From contig JBIQJI010000019.1 in assembly GCA_044507605.1 (NCBI GenBank), forward strand, positions 20,732 through 84,731: a stretch of 64,000 nucleotides of DNA. Reading direction: 5' to 3'. This document shows positions 8,571 to 17,105 of this stretch, in pieces. Made by a program: the position numbers and the translations under genes. The number at the start of each line of letters is the position of its first letter. Position 1 is the stretch's first letter. The notes beneath the pieces are model-generated. The model was not told where the DNA came from, did not search any database, and was given only the letters and a program-made list of their open reading frames with translations. This stretch comes from Thermopolyspora sp044507605 (lineage in GTDB: Bacteria; Actinomycetota; Actinomycetes; Streptosporangiales; Streptosporangiaceae).

Positions 8571-8606
8571 CTGAGCCTCCCCACTGAGCTTCCCCACTGA
8601 GCTTCG
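8571..8606. repeat. 13-bp tandem repeat between convergent genes
   Basis: CTGAGCCTCCCCA (8571-8583), CTGAGCTTCCCCA (8584-8596) and CTGAGCTTCG (8597-8606) are consecutive units just after ung. The repeat occupies the short space between two convergent genes. No hairpin is evident. Confidence 0.6.
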
Positions 8607-8623
8607 CGGTCGTGTCGTGGTGG

Positions 8624-9412
8624 TCATGCGGCGCGGCACAGCCACTCGTTGACCCCGCCGTCGAAATCGGGCGGGGGCACCACCTGGAGGCGGAGCGGAT
8701 CGCCGCGGGGCACGAGCCGGGCGTGCATCGGGGTGCGCACCCCTATCGTGACGTGATCGGCGATCGAGCGATGGCCGCCCCGCGGATGCCATGCAGCCCA
8801 GCCGAGCTGGCCGCGCACCAGGTGATGGGCGACGGTGCGCAGCAGCTGCACGGTGCAGTGGCTGTGGACGCACGCGGCGCCCTCGACCATGATCTCGGGC
8901 AGGCCGAACCTGCTGAGCCCGCGGGTCGAGACGGTGAGGCAGGCGCAGGTGCCGCTGCTCGCAGGGTCCCACGGCGGGCAGGACGCCCGGTCGTCGACGT
9001 CGACGCACCAGCCCAGCCACTGGTCGGCGAGCCGGAAGGCCTCCGGCTCGCCCGCGGCCTCGCCGTCGTGGCGGTGGCCGGTCAGCGGATCGATGATCAC
9101 GCCGTCGCATGCCTCGGCGAGGGCCCGCGCGGCGGCCCTGGCCACCTGGGCCGCCTCGGGCAGGTCGGCGGGCGACGCGGCGCTGGTCACCTCGTAGCGG
9201 TGCTTGGCCTCGTGGGCCGGCGGCTCCGGCGAGCGTGCGCCACGATAAGGCGTGATCTCCAGGCGGGAGGTGCCGAATGCCTCGGCGGCCCGTCTGCGGT
9301 GCGCTCGGCACATGCGCCAGGGAATGACCGACGACAGCCGCTCCGGCGGGCGCTCGGCCGCCACGACGAACCTGGTGATGGTCTCGGCCGGAACGGTGAA
9401 CGTGATCTGCAT
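8624..9412 (-). CDS. Hypothetical protein, unknown function
   Basis: I do not recognise this 262-residue protein. The ATG at 9412 is preceded by AAGGAGGGGG, an excellent ribosome site, and codon use is normal, so it is very likely expressed. No signal peptide or membrane segment is visible. The N-terminus (MQITFTVPAETITRFVVAAE) looks like a beta-strand start. The middle has a Cys-containing stretch (WCVDVDDRASCPPW, GTCACLTV) and the C-terminal half has several His (HSHCTVQLL, VAHHLVRG), so metal binding is possible. It stands alone, convergent with ung. A replication- or prophage-linked role cannot be supported. Confidence 0.75.
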   Translation of the reverse strand: MQITFTVPAETITRFVVAAERPPERLSSVIPWRMCRAHRRRAAEAFGTSRLEITPYRGARSPEPPAHEAKHRYEVTSAASPADLPEAAQVARAAARALAEACDGVIIDPLTGHRHDGEAAGEPEAFRLADQWLGWCVDVDDRASCPPWDPASSGTCACLTVSTRGLSRFGLPEIMVEGAACVHSHCTVQLLRTVAHHLVRGQLGWAAWHPRGGHRSIADHVTIGVRTPMHARLVPRGDPLRLQVVPPPDFDGGVNEWLCRAA

Positions 9413-9740
9413 GGCCCCCTCCTTGGTGAGGGCTCAAGCATGGAGCCGCCAAGCGAGCCCCACCCGACCAGAACCGCGTTCTGTGGATAACCCACCGGCT
9501 CGATTGCATTCAGTGGACAACGGCACCCTCCGAACCCGGCCCACACCAGGCTCAGCCCTGACCTGGCCCGGCCCATGCCGGGCCGAAGCCCGCACCCGCG
9601 CCCGTGCCGACCTGAGCCGACCTCACCAGGCCGCGCCACGCCACGCCAGGCCACGCCAAGGCAAGCCCTCGTCGGCCCGGCCGCCCTTTTGCCGGAAGGC
9701 CGCGTCGGGCCGTGCGATGCGGCTGCGGGACGGGCCGGGG
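9413..9740. other. Gene-free spacer of 328 bp
   Basis: I see no coding signal on either strand. The stretch around 9625-9665 is low-complexity and rich in CCACGCC and AGGCC units. The part next to 9412 is the upstream region of the hypothetical gene. The part next to 9741 lies downstream of treZ but has no convincing terminator stem. Confidence 0.6.
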
Positions 9741-11480
9741 CTAGGTCTGGACGATGGCGAGGGACTGCGGGGGGAGGGCGAGGATGCCGTCGGCGAATCG
9801 CATGGCGTCGTGTGAGGCGAGCAGGATGCGGCCGGCCGGCAGCCGTACCGATTGGGGGGTCAGGCCGAGGTTGGCGGCGACGCGGAGGGCGCCGCGGTGG
9901 ACGACGATGCACCTGGTGGTCTCGTCGAACTCGGTGCGGACGAGGTTCAGCCGGGGGTCGGCCAGCTCGGGGTAGGCCTTGCGCAGGGCGATCAGGTCGC
10001 GGTACCAGCCGAGCAGGGCCTGGTGCGACTCGGCGGACAGTTCGCTCCAGTCGAGTTTGGAGCGCATGAACGTCGCCTCGGCCGAGGGGTCGGGTGCGCG
10101 TTCGGCCCAGTCGTCGTAACCGAACCCGATGAACTCGCGGCGGCGCCGGTCGGCTTCGCCGGCCCGCAGGTGGGGCTCCACATGGTCGGTGAAGAACAGG
10201 AAGGGGCGCTGGGTGCCCCATTCTTCGCCCATGAACAGCATGGGGGTGAACGGCGAGGTCAGCAGCAGCCCCGCGCCGACCCAGAGCAGTTCCGGCGGCA
10301 GCCGGTCGCCTTCGGCCCGGTTGCCGATCTGGTCGTGGTTCTGCAGGCAGCACACGAAGCGGTAGCCGGGCACGTGGGCGCGGTCGACGGGGCGTCCGTG
10401 GGAGCGGCGGCGGAACGTGGAGTAGGTGCCGTCGTGCAGGAAGGCGCTGGTGAGCACCTTGTCGAGCGCCGCCATGGAGCCGAAGTCGCGGTAGTAGCCG
10501 TGGCGCTCGCCGGTCAGGGCGGCGTGCAGGGCGTGGTGCACGTCGTCGTTCCATTGGGCGGTCATGCCGAGGCCGCCGGCGGCGCGCGGCGTGATCATGC
10601 GGGGGTCGTTGAGGTCGGATTCGGCGATCAGGGACAGCGGCCGGCCCAGCGCCGCCGACAGCGCGTCGACCTCGGCCGACAGTTCCTCCAGGAAGTGCAC
10701 GGCGCGGCTGTCGACCAGCGCGTGCACGGCGTCGAGCCGCAGCCCGTCGATGTGATAGTCGCGCAGCCATTGCAGGGCGTTGCCGATGAAGTAGCGCCGC
10801 ACCTCGTCGGATCGCGGGCCGTCGAGGTTGACCGCCCGCCCCCAGAAGGACGACGCCGATTCGTGGAAGTACGGCCCGAACTCGGCGAGGAAGTTGCCCG
10901 ATGGGCCGAGATGGTTGTAGACGACGTCGAGGATGACGCCGAGCCCGGCACGGTGGCAGGCGTCGACGAACAGTTTCAGCCCGTCGGGGCCGCCGTAGTC
11001 TTCGTGCACGGCGTACAGGTCCACCCCGTCGTAGCCCCAGTTGTAGCGGCCGGGGACGGGCGCGACGGGCATGAGCTCGACGAAGTCGACGCCGAGCTCG
11101 ATGAGGTGGCCCAGTTTGCCGGCGGCCGCGGCGAACGTGCCCTGCGGGGTGAACGTCGGCACGTGCATCTCGTAGACGACTCCGCCGCGCAGGTCGCGGC
11201 CGTGCCATTCCTGGTCGCCCCACAGGTAGCTGTCGTGGTCGTACAGGCGGCTGGGGCCGAAGACGCCGTGGGGCTGGCGGCGGCTGCGCGGGTCGGGCAG
11301 CGGCGAGCCGCCGTCGAGGCTGAAGGCGTAGTCGGTGCCGGGCCCTGCGCCCGGCACGTCCGCCCGCCACCAGCCGCCTTCTTCGCCTTCTCTGGGGTCG
11401 ACCTTTTTCATCCGGGTGCGGGTGCCGGCGGCGAGCACCTCGACCTTGCCGGAGTCGGGCGCCCAGACCTCAAAGATCAT
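9741..11480 (-). CDS. treZ: Malto-oligosyltrehalose trehalohydrolase
   Basis: Last enzyme of the TreX-TreY-TreZ route: it releases trehalose from maltooligosyl-trehalose made by TreY. The protein has 579 residues and belongs to GH13. An N-terminal carbohydrate-binding-like domain starts at IFEVWAPDSGKVEV. The barrel contains the conserved DVVYNHLGPSGN, the nucleophile motif DGLRLDAVHAL, the acid/base in LIAESDLNDPRM, and the LQNHDQIGNR motif. The ATG at 11480 overlaps the end of treY by 11 bases, so the two are translated together. Trehalose made here serves as stress protectant and carbon store. Confidence 0.97.
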   Translation of the reverse strand: MIFEVWAPDSGKVEVLAAGTRTRMKKVDPREGEEGGWWRADVPGAGPGTDYAFSLDGGSPLPDPRSRRQPHGVFGPSRLYDHDSYLWGDQEWHGRDLRGGVVYEMHVPTFTPQGTFAAAAGKLGHLIELGVDFVELMPVAPVPGRYNWGYDGVDLYAVHEDYGGPDGLKLFVDACHRAGLGVILDVVYNHLGPSGNFLAEFGPYFHESASSFWGRAVNLDGPRSDEVRRYFIGNALQWLRDYHIDGLRLDAVHALVDSRAVHFLEELSAEVDALSAALGRPLSLIAESDLNDPRMITPRAAGGLGMTAQWNDDVHHALHAALTGERHGYYRDFGSMAALDKVLTSAFLHDGTYSTFRRRSHGRPVDRAHVPGYRFVCCLQNHDQIGNRAEGDRLPPELLWVGAGLLLTSPFTPMLFMGEEWGTQRPFLFFTDHVEPHLRAGEADRRRREFIGFGYDDWAERAPDPSAEATFMRSKLDWSELSAESHQALLGWYRDLIALRKAYPELADPRLNLVRTEFDETTRCIVVHRGALRVAANLGLTPQSVRLPAGRILLASHDAMRFADGILALPPQSLAIVQT

Positions 11481-13734
11481 CTTCGCCAGTCCTCTCCAGG
11501 AGCGCGACGGGGTGGTGGGCCAGCAGGTGGGCGAGCCGGACGCGGCCGGTGTGCTCGTGGCCTGTGAGCAGCTCCCACCATCGGCCGGGGGGCAGTGTGA
11601 GCGTGGTGCTCCCCCAGCCGCCCCGCCGCTCCAGGCCCACCGGCAGCCGGGTGGCGACGGCCACGGCGTGGTCGCCCCGGGCGAACGCGACCGCGTGCTC
11701 GGCGGCGGCCCCCTCGGCGCGGATCGGCAGGTACGGCGTGGCAGGGCCGAGCCGGGCCCGCAGGTGCAGGGCGGCCCGGGTGACCCGCAGTTTGGCGAGG
11801 TCCCAGCCCTCCCGGCCGCCGGGGTCGGGCGGCCCGGAGTCGAGCGCGGCGAGCAGGCGCCGGCGGCGGGCGAAGTCGACGGGGCGGCGGTTGTCGGGGT
11901 CGACCAGGGAGAAGTCGGTGACCTCGTTGCCCTGGTAGACGTCGGCCACGCCGGGCATCATCAGCTGCACCGTCTTCTGCCCGAGGGAGTTCACCCGGGC
12001 GTACGGGTCGATACGGGCGCAGAACTCGGCGATCGACGGCCCGCATTCGTCGATGGCGCGCCGGGCGAAGTCGCGTACGCCCTGCTCGTAGGCGGGATCG
12101 GGGTCCAGCCAGGAGATCGCGGTCTTGGCCTCCTTGGCCGCCTTGACCAGATAGGCGGCGAACCGCTCGGGTTCGATGGGCCAGGCGGCCATGAGGTTCT
12201 GCCAGCCGAGCTGGTCCAGCGGCGGGTCGAAGCCCACGGTGGCCGCCCACTCGCCCACCGCCTCGGCCCAGGCGTCCGGCAGTTCGGCGAGCACGGCGAG
12301 CCGCGCGCGGACGTCTTCGGACCGCTTGGTGTCGTGGGTGGACAGGGTGGTCATGGTGAGCGGGGGCAGCTCGGCGCAGAACCGGTGGAACCGCTCCGGC
12401 GGCAACCCGAACTCGCCGGGCTCGCCGCCGACCTCGTTGAGGCTCGACAAGGGGTACCAGCGGTAGAGCGCGGTGTCTTCGACGCCTTTGGCCATCACGG
12501 GGCCGGTGGTCTGCTGGAAGCGGACGATCAACTCGGCGGGGCCGGTCAGCACCAGCTCGGCGAGCCGTTCGACGGCGCGGGGGTCGGTGTGGGTGGCGGC
12601 GACCCGCGCGGCGGCCCTGATGGTGGCGACCGCGCGTCCGGGCGGCGGCTCCCCCGGCACGACGTACGCCCGGTAGACGGGCATCGCGACCAGCAGCTCG
12701 ACCAGGGCCTCCCGCAGCCCGGGGTCGCCGATGACGTGCAGGAGCCGGTCCACCTCGCCGCGGAAGAACCGGTCGACGACCTGGCGTTTGGCCGCGCGCA
12801 CGACCTGTGGGTAGTCGCGTGGCATGCCGGTGTGCTTGACGAAGGTGTCGATCAGCGGCTCGGCCCCCGCTGGGTCGACGAACAGCCGGGTGACGCGGTT
12901 GAGCGCGTCGTATCCGGTGGTGCCGGCGCACGCCCAGTCGGCCGGGAGCCGCTCGTCGCCCACGAGGATCTTCTCGGCGACGGTCCACACCGGGGCCCTG
13001 TCGCGCAGCCGGGCGAGGTATCCGCGCGGGTCGGCGAGGCCGTCGGGGTGGTCGATGCGGAGGCCGGCGAGGACGCCCCGCTCGACCAGCGACAGCAGCA
13101 CCCGGTGGGTGGCCTCGAACACCTCGGGATCCTCGACCCGCAGCGCGATGAGCGACGACACGTCGAAGAATCGCCGGTAGCCGGGCGCCTCGCGCCACGG
13201 CACCAGGCGGTAGTGCTGGGCGTCGAGCAGCTCCGGGAGCGGCAGCCCGCCGGTGCCCGGCCGGATCGGGAACTCGTGGTCGTGGTAGCGCAGCACGTCG
13301 CCGCCGGCGACGAGCCCTTCGGTGGAGCCGGAGTCGTCGAGCACCGGCAGCGCGACCCGGCCGCCGGCCCAGTCGATGTCGAACCAGCGCGCGTACGGCG
13401 AGGCGGGGCCGTCGCGCAGCACCGACCACAGTGCCGCGTTGCCCGACTCGGGCACCGGCACGGCCATGTGGTTGGGCACGACGTCGGCGACGAGCGCGAT
13501 CCCCTGCCGCCGGGCCCGCTCGGCCAGCTCCAGCAAGCCCGGCAGGCCGCCGAATTCGGCGCGCACACGGGAGTGGTCGGTGACGTCGTAGCCGTGTGCG
13601 GACGCCGGCACGGACTGCAGGATCGGCGACAGGTAGAGGTGGGTCACCCCGAGCTCGCGCAGGTAGCCGGTCAGCTCGGCGGCGTCGCGGAAGCCGAACC
13701 CTGGAGTCAGCTGCACCCGGTAGGTCGAAATCAC
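11470..13734 (-). CDS. treY: Malto-oligosyltrehalose synthase
   Basis: Converts the reducing-end glucose of a maltodextrin into a terminal trehalose unit (alpha-1,1 linkage); GH13, about 754 residues. Visible motifs are STYRVQLTPGFGF at the N-terminus, YLSPILQSVPASAHGYDV, ADVVPNHMAV, the nucleophile region LAGLRIDHPDGLADP, the acid/base VAEKILVGDERLP, and TLSTHDTKRSEDVRAR. The start is the GTG at 13734 with AAGGGTGA about 6 bases before it; a GTG at 13743 is also in frame but sits on top of that site. It lies between treX and treZ in one leftward operon. Confidence 0.96.
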   Translation of the reverse strand: MISTYRVQLTPGFGFRDAAELTGYLRELGVTHLYLSPILQSVPASAHGYDVTDHSRVRAEFGGLPGLLELAERARRQGIALVADVVPNHMAVPVPESGNAALWSVLRDGPASPYARWFDIDWAGGRVALPVLDDSGSTEGLVAGGDVLRYHDHEFPIRPGTGGLPLPELLDAQHYRLVPWREAPGYRRFFDVSSLIALRVEDPEVFEATHRVLLSLVERGVLAGLRIDHPDGLADPRGYLARLRDRAPVWTVAEKILVGDERLPADWACAGTTGYDALNRVTRLFVDPAGAEPLIDTFVKHTGMPRDYPQVVRAAKRQVVDRFFRGEVDRLLHVIGDPGLREALVELLVAMPVYRAYVVPGEPPPGRAVATIRAAARVAATHTDPRAVERLAELVLTGPAELIVRFQQTTGPVMAKGVEDTALYRWYPLSSLNEVGGEPGEFGLPPERFHRFCAELPPLTMTTLSTHDTKRSEDVRARLAVLAELPDAWAEAVGEWAATVGFDPPLDQLGWQNLMAAWPIEPERFAAYLVKAAKEAKTAISWLDPDPAYEQGVRDFARRAIDECGPSIAEFCARIDPYARVNSLGQKTVQLMMPGVADVYQGNEVTDFSLVDPDNRRPVDFARRRRLLAALDSGPPDPGGREGWDLAKLRVTRAALHLRARLGPATPYLPIRAEGAAAEHAVAFARGDHAVAVATRLPVGLERRGGWGSTTLTLPPGRWWELLTGHEHTGRVRLAHLLAHHPVALLERTGEDDL

Positions 13735-13875
13735 CGCGCTCACCCTTCGACGCCGCCAGTGACGGCGATCCTAGACATCGCCGGGCTATGTGCCCCATCC
13801 TCGCCTCTGCCATGCGCCCGCGCGAGGCCCCGCCCCCGGCCGGTACGCCCGCCGCACGGCCCTTCCGGGGGCGCG

Positions 13876-15981
13876 TCAGACGCGGCGCAGCACGCGCACC
13901 GAGCGACCGGCCACCGGCACGCCCTCGCCGGCGCGGCAGACCCGCTGGTCGACGGCGATGGGGACGGCCGTGTCGATCTCCGTCGTCCACATCTCGCCGA
14001 AGTCTCTGGGGATGGTGAAGCGGATGACCTCGTGGTGGGCGTTGAAGAACAGCAGGAAGCTGCTGTCGGTGATGCGCCGGCCCCGGCGGTCGGGCTCGGT
14101 GATCGCGTCGCCGTTGAGGAACACCGCGATCGACTTGGCGTAGCCGTTGCGCCAGTCGGCGTCGGTCATTTCCTCGCCCGCGGGGGTGAGCCAGGCGATG
14201 TCGCTCAGTCCGTCGCGCGAGCCGCGCTCGGGCCGGCCGTAGAAGAACCGGCGGCGGCGGAACACCGGGTGCTCGCGGCGCAGCCTGGCCAGGCGCTTGG
14301 TGAACGACAGCAGCAGCCAGTTCTCCCTGATGTCGGACCAGTCGACCCAGGAGATCTCGTTGTCCTGACAGTAGGCGTTGTTGTTGCCGCGCTGGGTGCG
14401 GCCGAGCTCGTCGCCGTGCGACAGCATCGGCACGCCCTGCGACAGGAACAGCGTGGCGAGGAAGTTGCGTTTCTGCTGCTCGCGCAGGGTCTCGATGGCG
14501 CCGATGGCCGGGCCCTCGACCCCGCAGTTCCACGACCGGTTGTCGTCGGTGCCGTCGCGGTTGTCTTCGCCGTTGGCCTCGTTGTGCTTGCGGTCGTACG
14601 ACACCAGGTCGCGCAGCGTGAAACCGTCGTGGCAGGTGACGAAGTTGATCGAGGCGGCGGGGCGGCGGCTGTCGTCCTGATACAGGTCGCTGGAGCCGGT
14701 GAGCCGGGAGGCGAACTCGGGCAGCGCCTGCGGCTCGCCGCGCCACAGGTCGCGGATGGTGTCGCGGTAGCGGCCGTTCCATTCGGTCCAGCGGCCGGGG
14801 AAGTTGCCGACCTGGTAGCCGCCGGGGCCGACGTCCCACGGCTCGGCGATCAGTTTGACCTGGCTGAGCACGGGGTCCTGCTGCACCAGGTCGAAGAACG
14901 CGCTCAGCCGGTCGACGTCGTGCAGTTCGCGGGCGAGCGACGCCGCGAGGTCGAACCGGAAGCCGTCGACGTGCATCTCGGTCACCCAGTAGCGCAGGGA
15001 GTCCATGATGAGCTGCAGCGCGTGCGGCGAGCGCATCAGCAGGCTGTTGCCGGTGCCGGTGGTGTCCATGTAGTAGCGGCTGTCGTCCTCGACCAGCCGG
15101 TAGTAGGCGGTGTTGTCGATGCCGCGCATGCTGAGGGTCGGCCCGAGGTGGTTGCCTTCGGCGGTGTGGTTGTAGACGACGTCGAGGATGACCTCGATAT
15201 CGGCCTCGTGCAGGGCCTTGACCATCGCCTTGAACTCCAGCACCTGCTGGCCGCGCTCGCCGGAGGAGGAGTAGCGGTTGTGCGGGGCGAAGAACCCGAT
15301 CGTGTTGTAGCCCCAATAGTTGGTCAGGCCGCGCTGCGCCAGCGCGTGGTCGGTGACGAACTGGTGCACCGGCATCAGCTCCAGCGCGGTGACGCCGAGC
15401 TCCGTCAAATGATCGATGATCTCGGGGTGGCCGAGCGCGGCGTACGTGCCGCGGATGCGCTCGGGGATCTTGGGATGCCGGATCGTGAGGCCGCGCACGT
15501 GCGCCTCGTAGATGACCGTGTCGTGGTACTGGGTCGCGGGGGGCCGGTCATGGCCCCAGCCGAAGAACGGATTGATCACCACCGAGCGCATGGTGTAGGG
15601 CGCCGAGTCGGTGTCGTCGCGGCTGTCGGGATCGCCGAAGCGGTAGCCGTAGACCGCCTGGTCCCAGGTGATGGCGCCCTCGACGGCCTTGGCGTACGGG
15701 TCGAGGAGCAGCTTGGCCGGGTTGCAGCGCAGCCCTTTCGCGGGGTCGTACGGGCCGTGCACCCGGTAGCCGTAGCGCCGGCCGGGGCCGATGCCCGGCA
15801 GGTAGCCGTGCCACACGAAGCCGTCGACCTCGGTGAGCGGCACCCGGCGCTCGGCCCCGCGGTCGTCGAACAGGCACAGGTCGACCTGCTCGGCGACTTC
15901 GGAGTAGAGCGCGAAGTTGGTGCCGGCGCCGTCGTAGGTCGCCCCGAGAGGGTACGGATCACCGGGCCAGACCTCGATCAC
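13876..15981 (-). CDS. glgX: Glycogen debranching enzyme (TreX/GlgX)
   Basis: Hydrolyses alpha-1,6 branches of glycogen to give linear maltodextrins for TreY. From the GTG at 15981 it has about 701 residues, starting VIEVWPGDPYPLGATYDG as in family members; an in-frame GTG at 16014 adds 11 residues but lacks a ribosome site. It has an N-terminal CBM48-like domain, then a GH13 barrel with VILDVVYNHTAEGN, VDGFRFDLAASLARE (nucleophile Asp), LIAEPWDVGPGG (acid/base Glu) and FVTCHDGFTLRDLVSY. Position upstream of treY and treZ supports the name treX, i.e. trehalose synthesis rather than general glycogen breakdown. Confidence 0.96.
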   Translation of the reverse strand: MIEVWPGDPYPLGATYDGAGTNFALYSEVAEQVDLCLFDDRGAERRVPLTEVDGFVWHGYLPGIGPGRRYGYRVHGPYDPAKGLRCNPAKLLLDPYAKAVEGAITWDQAVYGYRFGDPDSRDDTDSAPYTMRSVVINPFFGWGHDRPPATQYHDTVIYEAHVRGLTIRHPKIPERIRGTYAALGHPEIIDHLTELGVTALELMPVHQFVTDHALAQRGLTNYWGYNTIGFFAPHNRYSSSGERGQQVLEFKAMVKALHEADIEVILDVVYNHTAEGNHLGPTLSMRGIDNTAYYRLVEDDSRYYMDTTGTGNSLLMRSPHALQLIMDSLRYWVTEMHVDGFRFDLAASLARELHDVDRLSAFFDLVQQDPVLSQVKLIAEPWDVGPGGYQVGNFPGRWTEWNGRYRDTIRDLWRGEPQALPEFASRLTGSSDLYQDDSRRPAASINFVTCHDGFTLRDLVSYDRKHNEANGEDNRDGTDDNRSWNCGVEGPAIGAIETLREQQKRNFLATLFLSQGVPMLSHGDELGRTQRGNNNAYCQDNEISWVDWSDIRENWLLLSFTKRLARLRREHPVFRRRRFFYGRPERGSRDGLSDIAWLTPAGEEMTDADWRNGYAKSIAVFLNGDAITEPDRRGRRITDSSFLLFFNAHHEVIRFTIPRDFGEMWTTEIDTAVPIAVDQRVCRAGEGVPVAGRSVRVLRRV

Positions 15982-16033
15982 CGCTGGCCCCCCGGCGGGA
16001 AAGCTGACATCCACTCATCGTGGCACACCACCC

Positions 16034-16069
16034 GGTCGTACACGTGGGACCTTGCGGCGGGGTCGTACA
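16034..16069. promoter_or_regulatory. Direct repeat in the treX/lipoprotein intergenic region
   Basis: GGTCGTACA occurs at 16034-16042 and again at 16061-16069, 27 bases apart, between the leftward trehalose operon and the rightward lipoprotein gene. A shared regulator site is possible; no regulator can be named. Confidence 0.25.
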
Positions 16070-16164
16070 AGCGGCGTGTGAGCGATACGCAAGCGGGGGT
16101 CCCTAGGGTCGCGTGCGAAGTTCGACAAGATCCAGTCGCAGCCGTATTCGCTGGGAAGGCATCG

Positions 16165-16551
16165 ATGATAAAGATCGTCAACCGTACGCTGAGCGTCGCC
16201 GGTGTATCGGCCCTGCTCCTGATCACCTCGGCATGCGGTGGCGGGAACACGACCGAGATCTGCGATCAGGCCAAGGCGGCGAGCAGTGCGTACGCCTCCT
16301 CCATAGCGGCCGCCGCGGGCGGCGATTTCAGCAAGGTCAACGCCGCGAAGGACGAATACGTCGAGAAGCTCGACGAGCTGTCCGGCCAGGCCGACGGGGA
16401 CCTCAAGTCGGCGCTCTCGTCGATGGCGTCCTCCTTCGGCAAGATCGAGATCGACTCCTCGGACCTGGCGGGCTCCGCCGCCAAGCTGACCGAGCTGAGC
16501 AGGCAGGCCGCGGATGCGGCCCAGCGGCTCGGCAAGGCCTGCGCCTCCTGA
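16165..16551 (+). CDS. Small secreted lipoprotein, unknown function
   Basis: A 128-residue protein. The signal peptide (MIKIVNRTLSVAGVSALLLITSAC) ends with a lipobox LITSAC, so the mature chain is tethered by Cys24. The rest is mainly helical, Ala/Ser/Lys/Glu-rich and of low hydrophobicity (KVNAAKDEYVEKLDEL, AAKLTELSRQAADAAQRLG), with two Cys (in TEICDQAK and near the end in GKACAS) that could form a disulfide. I see no enzymatic motif. It resembles the many small helical lipoproteins of actinomycetes without assigned roles. The ATG at 16165 has a GGGAAGG upstream. Confidence 0.8.
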   Translation: MIKIVNRTLSVAGVSALLLITSACGGGNTTEICDQAKAASSAYASSIAAAAGGDFSKVNAAKDEYVEKLDELSGQADGDLKSALSSMASSFGKIEIDSSDLAGSAAKLTELSRQAADAAQRLGKACAS

Positions 16552-16676
16552 CGGCGCGGCCGGCGCACCCGCCTGCCGTGCAAGGGCTTCGGGACGGGCG
16601 GGCGGTGTGCGCCGCGCGTCACGGCTTCGACGATGAGATGTGCGGCCGGTCACGGCCCGGGCGGCGGCCGGCGCCG

Positions 16677-16922
16677 TCAGTAGTCGAGCCCCCAGTCGTG
16701 GGGGCCGACGACGTAGGCGTCTTCGCGCACGAGCAGCCAGCCGTGCGCGACGAGCCTGTCCAGGCTGTGCCGCACGACGTCCTCGGCGAGGTCGGTCATC
16801 TCCACGATCTCGCCGAGCCGTGCGGGCACCTCGTCGACGGCGCACGACGACACCGCCTCGTACACCATGGTCTCGGTGTCCGACAGGGCCTGAACGTCGT
16901 GCAGGTCATCCCGCTCAGCCAC
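16677..16922 (-). CDS. Small winged-helix-like protein
   Basis: An 81-residue protein from the GTG at 16922. The segment LSDTETMVYEAV, then ARLGEIVEMTDLAEDVVRHSLDRLVAHGWL, then a short wing VREDAYVVG has the spacing of a winged helix-turn-helix, so it may bind DNA. The C-terminus is PHDWGLDY. It overlaps by 8 bases the 3' end of a 29-codon gene upstream, which suggests translational coupling. The family is unassigned by me; codon use is normal. Any target is unknown. Confidence 0.65.
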   Translation of the reverse strand: MAERDDLHDVQALSDTETMVYEAVSSCAVDEVPARLGEIVEMTDLAEDVVRHSLDRLVAHGWLLVREDAYVVGPHDWGLDY

Positions 16923-17004
16923 GCCGCCGGGCCCCCTCACGGAGCCGCCGCCCGATCTCCCGGTGCGGGTCCTCGTCGGTGAGCGCGCTCGGATCGATTC
17001 CCAT
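16915..17004 (-). CDS. 29-residue ORF resembling a shortened DUF6158-type protein
   Basis: ATG at 17004 to TGA at 16915. The N-terminus MGIDPSALTDEDPHREI matches my memory of DUF6158 proteins, which begin with an IDP..L.DEDL..EL pattern, and the C-terminus (REGARRRG) resembles their tails. The middle of the usual roughly 70-residue protein is absent, as if an internal deletion joined the two ends. It overlaps the start of the winged-helix gene by 8 bases and may act mainly as a coupled leader ORF. Confidence is limited because the sequence is so short. Confidence 0.4.
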   Translation of the reverse strand: MGIDPSALTDEDPHREIGRRLREGARRRG

Positions 17005-17105
17005 GCCGAACGCTCTACCCCTGGAGTGGAATACCACTCAGTGCGGCCTAGTTGCCGTTTGGTGTGGAAGATGTGATTCGTGGCGTCGCGCGCGGCGAGG
17101 CCGAG

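Noticed and set aside
11477..15316. Long leftward open frame over treX/treY
   Set aside because: It runs in another frame of the same strand and is Arg/Pro/Ala-rich with no domain; treX and treY fully explain the region.
11335..16551. A very long rightward open frame (over 1700 codons)
   Set aside because: It is antisense to treY/treX and consists of low-complexity Ala/Gly/Arg/Val-rich sequence typical of high-GC shadow frames. Only the 3' end (from 16165) is a real lipoprotein gene.
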